A DNA stretch of 64,000 nt. Origin: Cloeon dipterum. Taxonomy: Eukaryota > Arthropoda > Insecta > Ephemeroptera > Baetidae. Of this stretch, positions 1-12,826 are shown piece by piece; the stretch's first letter is position 1, and every line of letters begins with the position of its first letter. The DNA is taken from contig NC_088789.1 of NCBI RefSeq assembly GCF_949628265.1, positions 3,472,001 to 3,536,000 of the forward strand, given 5' to 3'. The notes under the pieces were generated by a model that worked only from the letters and a program-made list of their open reading frames with translations, ran no database searches and was not told where the DNA came from. The translations under genes and the position numbers were made by a program.

Positions 1-3000
1 TGGAATAATGTTGCAATTAAACAACGCGGATGTCTTCGGCACGAAACGGATACAATAAAATAATTAGCGAAAACCGAAAGTGCTCGCGCTTCGGATAAAC
101 AGTCCTCGTGAACCGAGATGAGCTCACGTTATCACTTTGCCTTGAGTGCCGCAAATCCAAGGTTTCCAGTGAAACGCGATCAGGCGCGAAATAAATATAT
201 TCCCGCGTACACCTGTCGAAAAATCCGGCTCCCGACTCATGCCGCTCGTGCCTTATCACCCGTACGCGGCAGCCCATTAAATTGTTGTGCCATTGTATGT
301 TGCTTACAAATAAATCGGTCCGTTTTGAGAAAAGTAACCGTCCTTTGGGAACGAGCATCAATCACACAGCACACTCTTTCGCCTTGCAAACAAAGCACGC
401 GCTCATTCGTTCGAGCAGAGATCAATCTCAATTCCCTTGCAAGCACCGTAAGCTTGACTGCTTAATGGCCCAAAAATTAGCTCAGCTTGTACAGTAAAAA
501 TGATCTCTTCGCTTATAACTGAATTTTGATTTCCAGTTCAATGCATCCTTTATGGTCTTGCTCTGTAAGCCATTTATAATATTTATTGTTCAAAAAATCG
601 AGGAATAAGAACCTGCAAAACACTTTTATATAGATCTGATTTAACAAAAAGGAGAGATTACTGTTCCTCAGTCACTTCTTTAAAATTAAAATTTGAAATA
701 CTCGCTCACACACGGGAAGGCAATCTATGAAATTTAAATCAAAGAAAGTTTTTACTTTTTTCTGATAATTTTCGTGCTTGCTGGAAACGTTCCGGAAATT
801 TATCAAGTTTATATTCCAAATTATATATGACAATTTCTTGTAAAAAGATTGTGCTAAATAGAATGACATTTTTCCTTAATATGAATATTTAATTTTTTAA
901 TAAAATTAAAATAGTTTGAATGAGAGGAAATTCACCTGTGTGAATTATCTCTTGTAAAACACAAACAATGGCAGCAATAAATTTGAAACGCTTTTTTATT
1001 CCGGACCGGATGTAAAAATTAGAGACACACCTGATGTTAGCACTGCTGTAGCATGAAATTTCTTGATCAAAATCGTCTAGACAGGCAGCACGCCTGTCAA
1101 AAAGGGTTCCCCTACATTTCCTGCGCGCAGGACCCTCGCGGCTGCAGCATAAATAATGGAAAATTCGATCTGCGCACGCAAGATGCATTGGCAATTTCGC
1201 AATTACTGCCAATAAATCATGGCGATTTCCAAGTGCGCGAGCGAGGCCGTCAGGGAGAAATAAATATAATGAAAAAAGTGCCACGTTTCTTGGCATGTCT
1301 ACAGAATGAATAAGTGCGCTTCAGTGCATCTCCAATCGCAGCGAAAAAAATAGGAGACTTTTATTGCAACCGGTATTTTCCATTTGAGCATAAAAGCACA
1401 TTTAACACACACACGGCGCAGAGAAAATGCGTGGAGCAGAGAAATTCATAAACACCCTGCGTCTTTTTTCCTTGGGCCGGTCTGCCCACGCGCCGGCCGG
1501 GTAAGCGAAAACACAATTAAATCACGCCTTATGTCACGGTCGCCGTGGGCTGCAAAAATTCGAATCGCTTGCAGGATTGTAAAATGAATCACCTCCTCTT
1601 GGCTCGCTATTCGATATTTCGCTGCGGCGAAGGGAAAGTTGCATTATGTGTATGTTCTATGGGAGCCTTGTCCTACTTGAAAATGCACACAATCGAGTGC
1701 GTTTGTTTGTTGCTTTTATTATTCCACACAGTCCAACGCGAATTGTCAGTTTCATTGCGTTTCAGTCGGCTGCTTTTGAATCAAATTTCAAATCTGACGA
1801 GCAGATGCTGGTAGAAAGGAGGTTTCCTACACGCTCCGGCAGTGATGTCACACATTTCACCTGAGAAAAACTGCTAGTTTGCAAGTGTGTGTTGTAATAA
1901 CAAACACACGGTGGTGAACTCCGAGTTTTAATAGCTTAAGCAGCTTTCACACTCGCAAGAAAACCATATAGTGTCACGAATGCGGGGCGAAATTTTTCAT
2001 TTTGATATGGACCGGCGAGAAGAATCTTTAATGTCAATAAGAGAAACCAAATAATATTAATCCGGTCGTGGTTATTGAAAGCACAAATCAACTACTGTTT
2101 ATCAGTGGCTGATCATTTATTACAAAATTAGAGAGTGTGATGATGATGATTCAAATTTTGACAGTTTTATGATTGATGATCTCGTGTTCTCTAGTCCAGA
2201 TGTATCGCTCTCATACGAGAATTAAGAATAACGAAGACATGCTTTAAAAATGCATCGAGTAATCTTGTTCAATTGAGCTGGAATATATGTAATAAAATGC
2301 CTGGGCGATTAAGTGTGATGCAAAATTAAAATAGGTACCCCTCTGAAAAATTTATTGAATTTCCAACTTTCTTGCAGTACAAGCAAAAAGAAAATTCCAG
2401 TTACATCTAAAATTTGTTTTAAATTTATTTTAATATTAAAATTTGATATTTTACTCGTTTTTCTCTTGTAATTATTTTTTCGATTCCTCGTTTTGTCGTT
2501 AATATCAAAACAATACGTTAAAATCCAATCCATTCATTTTAGAGATGGTTTCGGCAGTCAAAGGATTTTTTTATAAACATGTTTTGATGTGGTTGCATTG
2601 TAAAAATGCTGTTATCTATCTACGATTTTTGTGTAGACGATTCATTGTGTCGGTATCGTTTAAAGAAACGTTTATTCCCTAGTGATTTCACCACGCACCA
2701 AAAAAGGAGATAAACGCGCTTGCCACACTAAAAATCTCGCCGGCGCGGTCAACTGATTCCCATCGCCCGCAAAATCGCAAAGCATTCCGGCGTCTCAAGT
2801 CTGAAGTCACTCGCGGCGTCGGCAATTAGGCAACCGTCTGTGCTGATGCCTGAGTGCGATAATGCACCTGACCTGCTACTACTGCTTTAGATATAAATGA
2901 CGAAAACAAAGGCGCTTTCCGGCGACTGGCGCGATTAATTAATAATTCATTAAGACGATCTCGCATGTGTTCTGGAAACCCAGTAACGCACTCAACCGGT

Positions 3001-6000
3001 CGTGTTTGAAAATCGGAGAGTTTCAGATGCTCTAAACACTCGGATCTTGTTTTGAAATGCTGTTGGAAAACGCCACCGCGCCTTCCGTGAGTGCACGACG
3101 ACAATTAACGAATTCGAGGCAGCAAATAGCTGGCGCGAGCAAAAAAACGAGTTGACTTGTTTCGCTTGTTGCCGCTGAGCAAACGGTACTTTTTATTTTG
3201 GTTGGATTCTGTGTGATTCGTCTTTTCTTTTGCTTTTTTAGCATGACTCACAATTACGTTGGCACTGCTCTCGCAACACTCTATTCAGCATATTCACAAT
3301 TAGCGAGAGAAATTAGTGTTGGTCATGCGCAATTAGGGAAATTACTTCCTTAGTACTTGCGGTACTTGCTGTCAAATAACTGGACAGTTTTTAATTGGGA
3401 GATTTTTTAAATGAAACATTTCTTGCATTTTAATGTAAATAACGTGTGAAAGAACAATTTTTTGTTGAAGTTGAGGTAAAAACTTTTGACCTTTTCAAGG
3501 CATCACGCAAGACCAAATTTTTGGCTGGCGTCATAGACAAAATTAAATTATTTATATATAACTGGTTTTTATCCTTTTTAATTTATGCTCCAAGCAGGAA
3601 TCGTCACTTTGCTTCGAGCTTTCATCATCAGCTCGGCGCACTTTGAAGACCCGGCCGCGTTACAGTAAATCTTATTTTCCAACTCCGCGGTTGCTTGTCT
3701 GCCCGGCGGTATGCAGAAAACGAAACCCCTTAATTAACTTTTTTGCGCCATCGTGCGCGGAACATTACACGCGCGCGCGGGATTTGTTGTAAAATAGATT
3801 ACGCTACGGTACAAAGAAAAGCATTTAATGAAGGGCACACATCATGTGCATGCGCGCGCGTTCATAAACCTCTCGGCGGGAGAGAGAAGCGAGGGAAAAA
3901 ATGATTGATTTCAGGTTTTAATCTGATATCACGGTGTGCGACTCACGCGCCGATTCAATTCCAGGGTTCAACTTTGCTGCTCTTGAGGAGGAAGCGGAGC
4001 AAACTGCGCTCACACCAATATGGGCGCCAGCATGTACGCGCACGATAGTGTGATAATTATTGTTCTTTTTAATCCTGTGTGTGTACGCCTCTCTCGTAAC
4101 ATATAGTATCAAATTCGGAATCGGAGAAGCGCCGGTAGGTTTCCCACACGCCAAAAACTCCCAGCCGGATTAATTTGCCTTTGTGCTTGATGGATGGTTT
4201 CTGAATCGAGCGACATTAGCCTCAATGCCAAAGATAATACGAATACAGGAAAATGGGATGAGATTTCTTTCTCCGACTGTGAGCTATGCGCGTTTATCGA
4301 CGGGAACAGTCATTGTGCCAGCAACGAGTAATGAAGCCGAGATAATATAGGTTTCCGGACTACTCGACGTGACCTTATCTTGGTTTCTTCTGTTTGCCTC
4401 GTTCTTTTTCACTTCCTCCACTTGAAACGCGATCAAAATGGACATTGCATAAACTTAAAAACCACAATGCTGGTGTGGAATCAATGACCTTCAGGAGAAG
4501 CACCAGAATTGAAATCAAAGCTTGTTGCGGTTTCCAAATAAATTCGGCAATTATTATAATGCCATCCTCTCTAACGGCCGCACTCGCAGACAAAAACGAC
4601 CATTAGATGCATAACTAACAAAATGAAACTAATGATCGCACCGCTTTTCTTTTATCTCTTCCTGGAATGCACCTTCGCAGAGAAAAGAAGCTGCGTGTCA
4701 TCAATGAAATGAACCATCAAGAGGCCAAAAAATGAATATAACAACTTCTGAGAGCAGCATCCAAAGAATCATTTCCTGTCGGCTGCAGAATTCAACAAAA
4801 AGTCGAGATTTTTTACTTGTCGTCGAGACTGAATTAAATTTATGAAATGATTCGTCAGTAGCCTTCGAATAACGAGTATTAACTTGTCGGACAGGCTACT
4901 AAGCCCCTGCGAGAGGCACCTCTTGATATTCGCGTCCTTGCAACACGGCCGACACCCACGATTGTTCGTCAGCATGTCCAGATATGCGGCGAGACCATAA
5001 TTCGAGAGGCTGTGCTGAAAACGAGTGAGCGGAAAATTCGCTTTCACTCCGCGGAGTTGCACTTTAAAATCAGATACGAACCGTTATATACACAGCACCG
5101 TTTATATATGAAATATCCATAAGGCATTGTCTAGCCACGAAAGTGAACGTACACACGAGACCGTGCAGCTTTTCGTTTCTGTCGAGTAATGCGGACTGAT
5201 TATTTGGCTGCTGAATTATTGGAAAATGGGATCAATGTTGCCCTTTGCATGCAGCCGGCGTGCTTGTCCAGTCAATTATAGTGACACATTCAATTATTTC
5301 TCAATCGCAATTACCGCACCAACGGCCTGCGCTCTGTTGTGTTGTCAATTAGGCCGATCTAATGTGATTAATGCCGCGAGTATTTCTCCGCGACGCGACA
5401 GCCTTTTATGAATAAAGGCACGTGTTCGACGTGCACAACGCAATTCGCGTGTTCCTGGGATCGATGAATCAGGAAACGGAAAATGTGCAAAGTCGTGAAC
5501 GCGAAATTCTAGATTCAAATAAAATAAATTTTTAAAAGGAAAAAATTTTAAAAACCAGTTGTAGCTAGAATGCGAAAATTGCTTGCAAGAAACTTGAGTA
5601 ATTTTCACATTAGTCACCATTTTGTCGTTTTTTCCCAAGTGACTCTTACGTCCTAAGTAAGCTGAGACATTAAAATGTTTAGGAGATGAGAACTTTTCTA
5701 CTCCACGGGTCTAACCCAATTATGGAATTCCTGTCATTACTAAAAAACATTCCACGGACAATTAGATTTCCCTTTTATTTTTATGATGACTCGCTTTGGC
5801 AGCAATGATCATCCCACAGAGTGCAATAAAAGTGCCGCATCATTTCCCAGGCTCTTGCATTAAAATGACAATTATTATCAGGGTGATCAGCACTATGTGA
5901 ACACATCATGAAGCCTATTGAAACGAGCGTTTTATGCACGAATTGAATTATAGGTGAACGGGTTGGCAGCCGGCCTTTTATGGAGAAGATCAATGAGCGT

Positions 6001-7965
6001 GTGTGTATTTTTACAATTCTGCAAGTGCGGCTAATCGAGTTAATGTGCCGTGTTTTCTTTCTGCACTTTGTGCAAAGCCAAGGCCGACTCGGTGAGAACC
6101 TCGGCGTCGTCGTCGGCAAACAGACGGCTGGCTGGCATCGGCACTCCTCTCAAGCGTGCACTTCAAAAGCAAGGTTTTGTGATGTCATTCCACTGTGTTC
6201 AGAACTCTTCGAGTCAAATGCTAAGTGAGGAGGAAATTCCCGCTTTGTGCTTTCCGCGAAATTTGCAAGTGCGTACACTTAATTGGCACGCGGGCCCCTC
6301 TTCGGTAAATGGCGGCAAATAATTTTTTCGAAGGCTCTGCTTATTGTTGAAATCTTCCTGAATGGTCGATAATTATTGCGTGACTAGCATGCGAAAAATG
6401 GAAATTGCGAAGATTGCTTTGTTGTGCTGGCGGCAGTAACTGAATTGGATGACGAATTTACGGGTTTGAACAAAAATCTTCGCTCTTATACCTACATGGA
6501 CTTAGTTAAAGAGGATTTTGATACGGGCAAACAATTGAAAATTGTTCGATTTGTTGGATGCAATAAGAAGTCGATCGATAAATAATTTTTTGTTCTACAA
6601 TTTGCTATAGTAAAAAAGGACCTTGCTAAAGAAAAAATTAAAATTTTTCAATTTACAGCGCATAACAACATTTTCTTGGCAGATTTCGATTCCTCTCGTC
6701 GAGATCTGTCCAACAGCGTATGAAACCTTTTATGGAAAATATTTGGTGTGAAATAAAATAAGATTTCAAGCAAGGAGACAGTCCTCACCATTTGAAAAGC
6801 ATGTTAACTTTGCAGTCACTTTTCTCAGAAATTTGCAGTGCTACTTAGGTCAATTTTGGCTTCAACTGAATCCTAAGGGATGAGTTGTTCATGCATTGGA
6901 TTTTTTTTTGCAGTATCAATCCTCTTTAATATCAACAAAACCCATCTAATCCAGCCAGTTACAATTATGGAATTATAATAAAAGGACGATGTATAGGACT
7001 TACAGAAGCAAAGATTTCGCCAGTCACGGCTTGGGGTCGTTATCGCAGTTTGAAATACAATCCAGACGGATAAATCCAACACTTTGGTGGCCAGAAGCGG
7101 ATCGGCTAATCAAGGTTGATGCATAAACGCACCGGACAATTCACTGTATGCGTTAAAAGTGAAAGGAATCGAGATCAAAAGGCGTTGGCTGCAGGAAAAA
7201 GTGGTCGAAAAGGGGGCGTTTTCGGCCGCGAAAAGGGGGATACGGACTGAACTGGTCCGCAGGACCAGTTTGGGCCGAAGGGACGGTCTGAAATTACCTT
7301 GGTCTGCGTTCCTGTGGCCAAATTTTCACATCCCTGCGAGATTCACACCAGAGGTATCCAGACCCTGAAGGTTTCAACTCGAGACTGGCGGCGTGAGGTG
7401 GGGAGCTCGGCGATCTTACCTTTTCTGTCTTGCCTCGCTGCTCCTTCCCTGCCTCCCCTCTCCCGCCAGCAGCAGCCATAAAACCCACCTGTCTGCGAGC
7501 GAGTCTATTTGAACTGCCTGCTGCCAAAGGTGCATTGCATTATATCCACCTTTTTACAGCCGACGAATGACTGACTGCGCCTGGGTGGAAAGCAACACAC
7601 ATAACAATATAATAACAGGCCGCTCTGCGCATTATCGCCCCTTGTATTGCGCCCAGTGCATTTTTATTGCCCCGATAGGATTTTCTTTCTTCTCCGTTCA
7701 ACTCGTTCTCTCCAATTATTACTGCACCTTGTTTCTGGAGAACAACTATAGTAATTTAAATGTTCAAGATGAAAGAACTGTTTTTTAATAAGGATAACAA
7801 ATCAACCTATGCAGAGAACTAGTTGCATGGAAGATTATTTAGACGAGAAAAAATAAGCGTTAAACTGGGATTTTGTTAATAAAAGGGGTTTACAACTACT
7901 ACTAAGAGTGGGATTAAAGGATTGGGCTGCTGAAAAGTGAAATGACGAGGAGAAACATTATTTTT

Positions 7966-8093
7966 TATTGGACACCCACTGTCTCGGCCCCTCAGACCTC
8001 ATCAGCGGTACTTTACCTGCAGGTAGCATTGAATTTTTTTTACTCGTTAAGCTGAATGAGACCTGAAGGAACAGAAACAGTGGCTGTCCAATA
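7966..8093. mobile_element. Small inverted-repeat element flanked by TA (MITE-like)
   Basis: The left end TTGGACACCCACTGT (7968-7982) pairs with the right end ACAGTGGCTGTCCAA (8077-8091) with one mismatch over 15 bp. Weaker pairing continues inward (CTCAGACCTCAT at 7991-8002 against ATGAGACCTGAAG from 8056). Both ends are bordered by the dinucleotide TA (7966-7967 and 8092-8093), the target duplication of Tc1/mariner-type elements. About 124 bp has no coding capacity. It may be a non-autonomous mariner-type MITE; a chance hairpin is less likely but possible, since a TA duplication is weak evidence in AT-rich DNA. Confidence 0.45.
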
Positions 8094-11000
8094 TGAGGTA
8101 ATTTTCATTCAAAATAGACTTCACTTTTTTAGAGTCACCCACGCATTTCTAAAATCCGTATAGATTAAATTTAAATCACGAAATTTTTTGTCAATTACCA
8201 TGCAGATTTAGAAAAAGAAAAATAAAAGTCGTTTAAGTTGTCCTCCGTGAAGAGTTCAGACGACAAGGAATTCTTTGACCCTTAGCGTCTCTTTCCTCAA
8301 ACATGCATTTTAAATCATAACGTGGGCAGCCGTGGGTTGCTTTTACACATACTTCAGCGAGTTTCAAACCAGTTCATAGAGTTATAATTATTAAATAAAT
8401 GGCAGCATAAACCAAACTGGAAAAAGCGAGTCTTGCGATCACCACATCTCAAATTGCTTGGTCAGTTTCTCGCTTTTTATCCACGTTGGCAGCAATTTAA
8501 CGAATAATGCCCACGCTAATTTCCACCATTTGCGACTTTGTGTAATGCAAAATTGATTTGAGCTTCTGGCGCCATAAAAGTCAATTTAGCCAACAAAGCA
8601 AATTCAATTTCAAATCAATCTGCTGGCAGTTCGCTCTTGAAGCGAAACTGAGCGCTTTAAAAGCACACCTCTTAAGCACCCTTTGTGATTTTTCTCTGCA
8701 ACCAACCGCTTTGAAACGCACACTCTTGAGGCACCTTCTATCTCTTTCGGCCTTCTCGGTCTGCTCTTTGTATTCTCGAAGACAAGTGGCCGACGATTGG
8801 GGGGATTTTTTTCGCGCAAACCGCAAAAAGTGGTGGAGAACAATGGCTGACAGGTCTCTGGGGGAGCGGAAAAATGTTGTATCATAAGTGGAATAACATG
8901 ACTCATCATCTAGATCCAATATTTGAGCCGATTATGCAAAAGCTGCTCCCATCGCGCCGTCTCTCTGATCGTGAAATTTCAGCCCAGGAAAAAACGGGAG
9001 GACACACACCATGAATACTAACGAGCGAGTCAACTGACGCCACCGCCGATTTTGGCTATGCCGGCAACACGGGCACGCCGGCTTTTAAACCAAAAGGTAT
9101 GCACGCGCTAGAAAAAGTCTGCAAACAAACCGCCGAGTTTGGCTTGTCTTACCGTAGGTGTGATTTTTTGCTGGAAAGCAAAATATATTGTGAGGAAAAA
9201 ATAAAACGGCGTGTTTTTGCCAGTTAACGACCTCTTAGAAGGTGATTCTTTCGTTAAATTTTTATGGACAGTTTGCGTTAACCTTAGCGAGCTGAAAAGG
9301 AGTATAAATAAATATTTACATGTATAATTAATTTCAAGACAAGAAACTGAAAATTTTTAGGGATTTTTTAAATTTTATTTCAAAGTTCTCATTTAATTCT
9401 AATTTTCTAGAGAACACATTCCAGTAGCGTTCACCCGGTTGCCAATTTAATGTGACCCACGACAAACTGATTAAAAAAATTATGATAAAAAGGGTACACC
9501 TTAATTCGAGATGATATATTACAGCGTAAGGTTTTATCTGTATCCTTGGAATTAATTAATTAAAAGTCTTCCCTTAGAACCTATTCACATAGAGAACATT
9601 TTTTAAAGAATTATTTGCCTATTTTTCTTTCCAAAAATTGGAAATATTTCCCTGGAATTAATAATCCACATAAAAATAATCGCGGATGGTGTCATAAGTT
9701 ATAACCAGTCTCAAATTGCACAACTTTATCAATTGCAAGGTTTAAAATATGCTACAATCGCATTCAGCCTATGCGGGACAATAAATTCAATTTTTTTTTT
9801 TAAATACTTTGACCGTGAGAAAACCAATTGTATTTTTTGGAAACCTAATAATTATGATTCACTACTGCAGGTGAATTTCAATGGTATTCATGCTGATCGG
9901 CCGGCGGCAAATTGTGCTGGTTTATTCGGCCGATTGTATGTTAACGCAGCAACTTTTTGCGCCCCACACTCAGCCTCGCAGACACCGCACACTGAGGAGA
10001 GAAGGGAGCTTTTGGCAGCCTTGCCGAATCAACATTCCGAAAAAGACAAAAGGTGTCGTGAAACAAAGGCAATTGCATTTTCATACCGTCGGCTTGGAAA
10101 TAATCGAGCGGGTCGTAAAAAAGGGAACGAGCTCGAATCGCGACTTAAAAATTGTTCCTGGAAAAATGAGGCAGCGCTTCATAGTGGCGTAAAAAAATGT
10201 TATCAATATTGCACTGACAAAAAGGACTCCCTGCGGAGAATCCAGGAAGTCACCTGAATGACTTATTATTTTTAAGTGCATGTTGCTTTTGCAGAGCACG
10301 TCCCTGTCCCATTCTCCGCATATAAAGAGAAAAATAACAGGATCGAGTTTATAAAATACTGCGCTCATTTTAGTTTACTTTTAAAGTTTTGAAAATCAAG
10401 AAAAAGGTTGAGAAGTATCCCAAAATAACTATTTGCGTGTCCTCTGCTGCTTCTCAATAATCATTTTAAATAAATAGGTGCCACTTCGTTAAACATCAGG
10501 GGGTCGCTTGTCGCTTTTATCTCTGTATCACTTTTAAATAAACGGAAATAGATAAAAATCCAACCATTTATGGCAAGTTAATTAAAATATAAATTGAAAA
10601 TTAGTTCCCTTGCATTCTTGGTTGAATTCTTTGAAGTCCAAGGCTCAGGAGGTTCTCGGTAATTGCAGTTCTCATTAAAACCCTGCGATGACCCCGGCTG
10701 CCCTTTGTCTCTGACACTAAACTTCCTGTTCGGTGAACTTTCCGATGAATAAAATAGCATTCCAATGAGATGCAAATGGTATGTCTCATATTTTCTGGTC
10801 TGTGTCTGGCTGCGCGCGCGGCGCGGGCACGTACCGTGGCTATAATGCCAACCTATAACAAGTCAATGGTCTCTTAACCTTTCAAAGATTCAGCCGAGAG
10901 GCGATGAACACACAGCGCTGCTCTGCGCATCGGATCATAGGCTTATGACTCCAGTTATTCAAAACAATGGCCGGCGAGGGATCGAGCAGCGCAAAATAAA

Positions 11001-12810
11001 ACGTCAGCGTGCAGCGCGAAACAAAACAATCCCGCGCCAGAGAGTGAAGGAGAAAAAAAAAACACCCACCAAATGCTTTCTATTCATTAAGCCCGCGCGT
11101 CGCGCAAGGTTCAGAGGAATAGAAACCGCAAGAAGAGTGACTGCACCTTCTCTCCACTCACTTGTTTGTCTCCCGCGGGGCTCTCATCTGAATGCCCAGC
11201 CTCGCTTAAATAGAGCCATTAATGATCCAATCAGCCGAGCTTAAATAATTCTGCCATCTTAATTACTTTGCAAATCGTTAACTTAAATTGTTCGTGGAAG
11301 AATGGCGCCACCTCTATGGTTCACAAACAGTGCGCAAATAAACAGTTAAGCATTTCTTAATTGTGTTTGAAAATATTTCTGTGCGTCGGCGGTTGAGAAG
11401 ACCAATCAAACTTATATTAATGTTCATTTTTAAAATTAAATAATGCATTTCTAGATAATGTTCAAATCGAAGTAAAATAATTATTGGATAATCAAATGAT
11501 AAAGAAACATGTTGTATTGCATAATATCTTCTCTGTCAGCTTAGAGATTAAAATTAAATTAAATCGTCAAACTACTCTCATTAAAGGAAGCGGGATTAAT
11601 TTTTTTTTTTAACATTTTATTCAGTTTAAATGCGTTTGCAATTCCATTTTCGTAAGGAAGGAATGGGATAATTCTGAAATATCTATTAAAATATATTCCA
11701 GAGATATTTTACTTCGTTTTTAATTGTTGAATAACACTAGGTGTTACAAAAACATTTTTTCATTTAATTATGTAGTTACAGAATACTTTGAGAGGTCTAT
11801 CCTTAGGGTATTCATGGCAAATAGTCCTGTATAGTTTATACAGAAAGTAAAAATGTCTTAAGAATTCATTACCTATTTGTTAACATTTTTTAATAATGAA
11901 GAAATGTAGTAATGAACAATTGAAAAATACGCATTTAGACATGTTAAGAAATGGTCAGGGAACATTTTCACAACATTTTACGGTACCTTTTTTAAGAAAA
12001 TTACACAATATATATCCGGCTTTTTCGTTTAGTACAGTATAGTTTAGGAAATGTGAGACACGCATGGTACCAAAGCGCTAAACAGACTGTCCTAGTCAGG
12101 GAATGGATCTCCAGGTAAGAACGATAGCATTTATTTTTAAATTAGAGTAAGGCTTAGTTCTTGAACCGAGACACTGTGGAATTCAGCTTTCAACGTGAAA
12201 TATAATTCATAAAATCAACTTTCCGCTATATTGTTCTGCATTACGCCAGAGATGCGCAATGCTTTTGAAAGCATTAACAACATAAATAATTCATTTCGTA
12301 TTGTAACACACTGGAATTTGAAATGAAAAGCATATCAAAGTTGATTTCGTGAGAGTAAAGCGTTTTTTAATTCGTTGTAGATCGACACAGCCATCAGCAG
12401 GAATAATTTTTCACGCCATAACATGGCCATTGACTATCACGCGGTGCGCAAGTAAAAGTACTTAGCAGCCCTTTTACTTTTCAAAGCAAGAGGCTGAAAC
12501 GCCAATCACATTGATTTTGTATTCTCCATTGATCTGGCGTTTCCATTCTGACACACCAAAGAGAAGCTATAAATTCAAGGGGCCATTCTGGCGGACAGTA
12601 ATTACATACGACGAGGAAAAATTCCAACGGCCTTCAATTGTTGGAAATCCGTCAGCATAAGGCACCGAACAATCGGTGATAAATTAACGCCTCGAGAATC
12701 CCAAATGAAGCCCACGCAGTACAAAAAGTGCGCACCTATAGCGCCTTTGATCCGCTGCAGCAGCCTGCGTGTTCTCTGTTCTCGCTTTTGTAAAGCGCGC
12801 TGCTGGACAA

Positions 12811-12826
12811 GACGGACGGACGGACG
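12811..12826. repeat. (GACG)4 microsatellite
   Basis: Four perfect GACG units within a locally GC-rich patch. No associated gene is seen. Confidence 0.7.

Noticed and set aside
9733..10257. A 174-codon plus-strand frame
   Set aside because: No recognisable domain, a mixed composition changing midway from AT-rich to CpG-rich DNA, and no splice partners.
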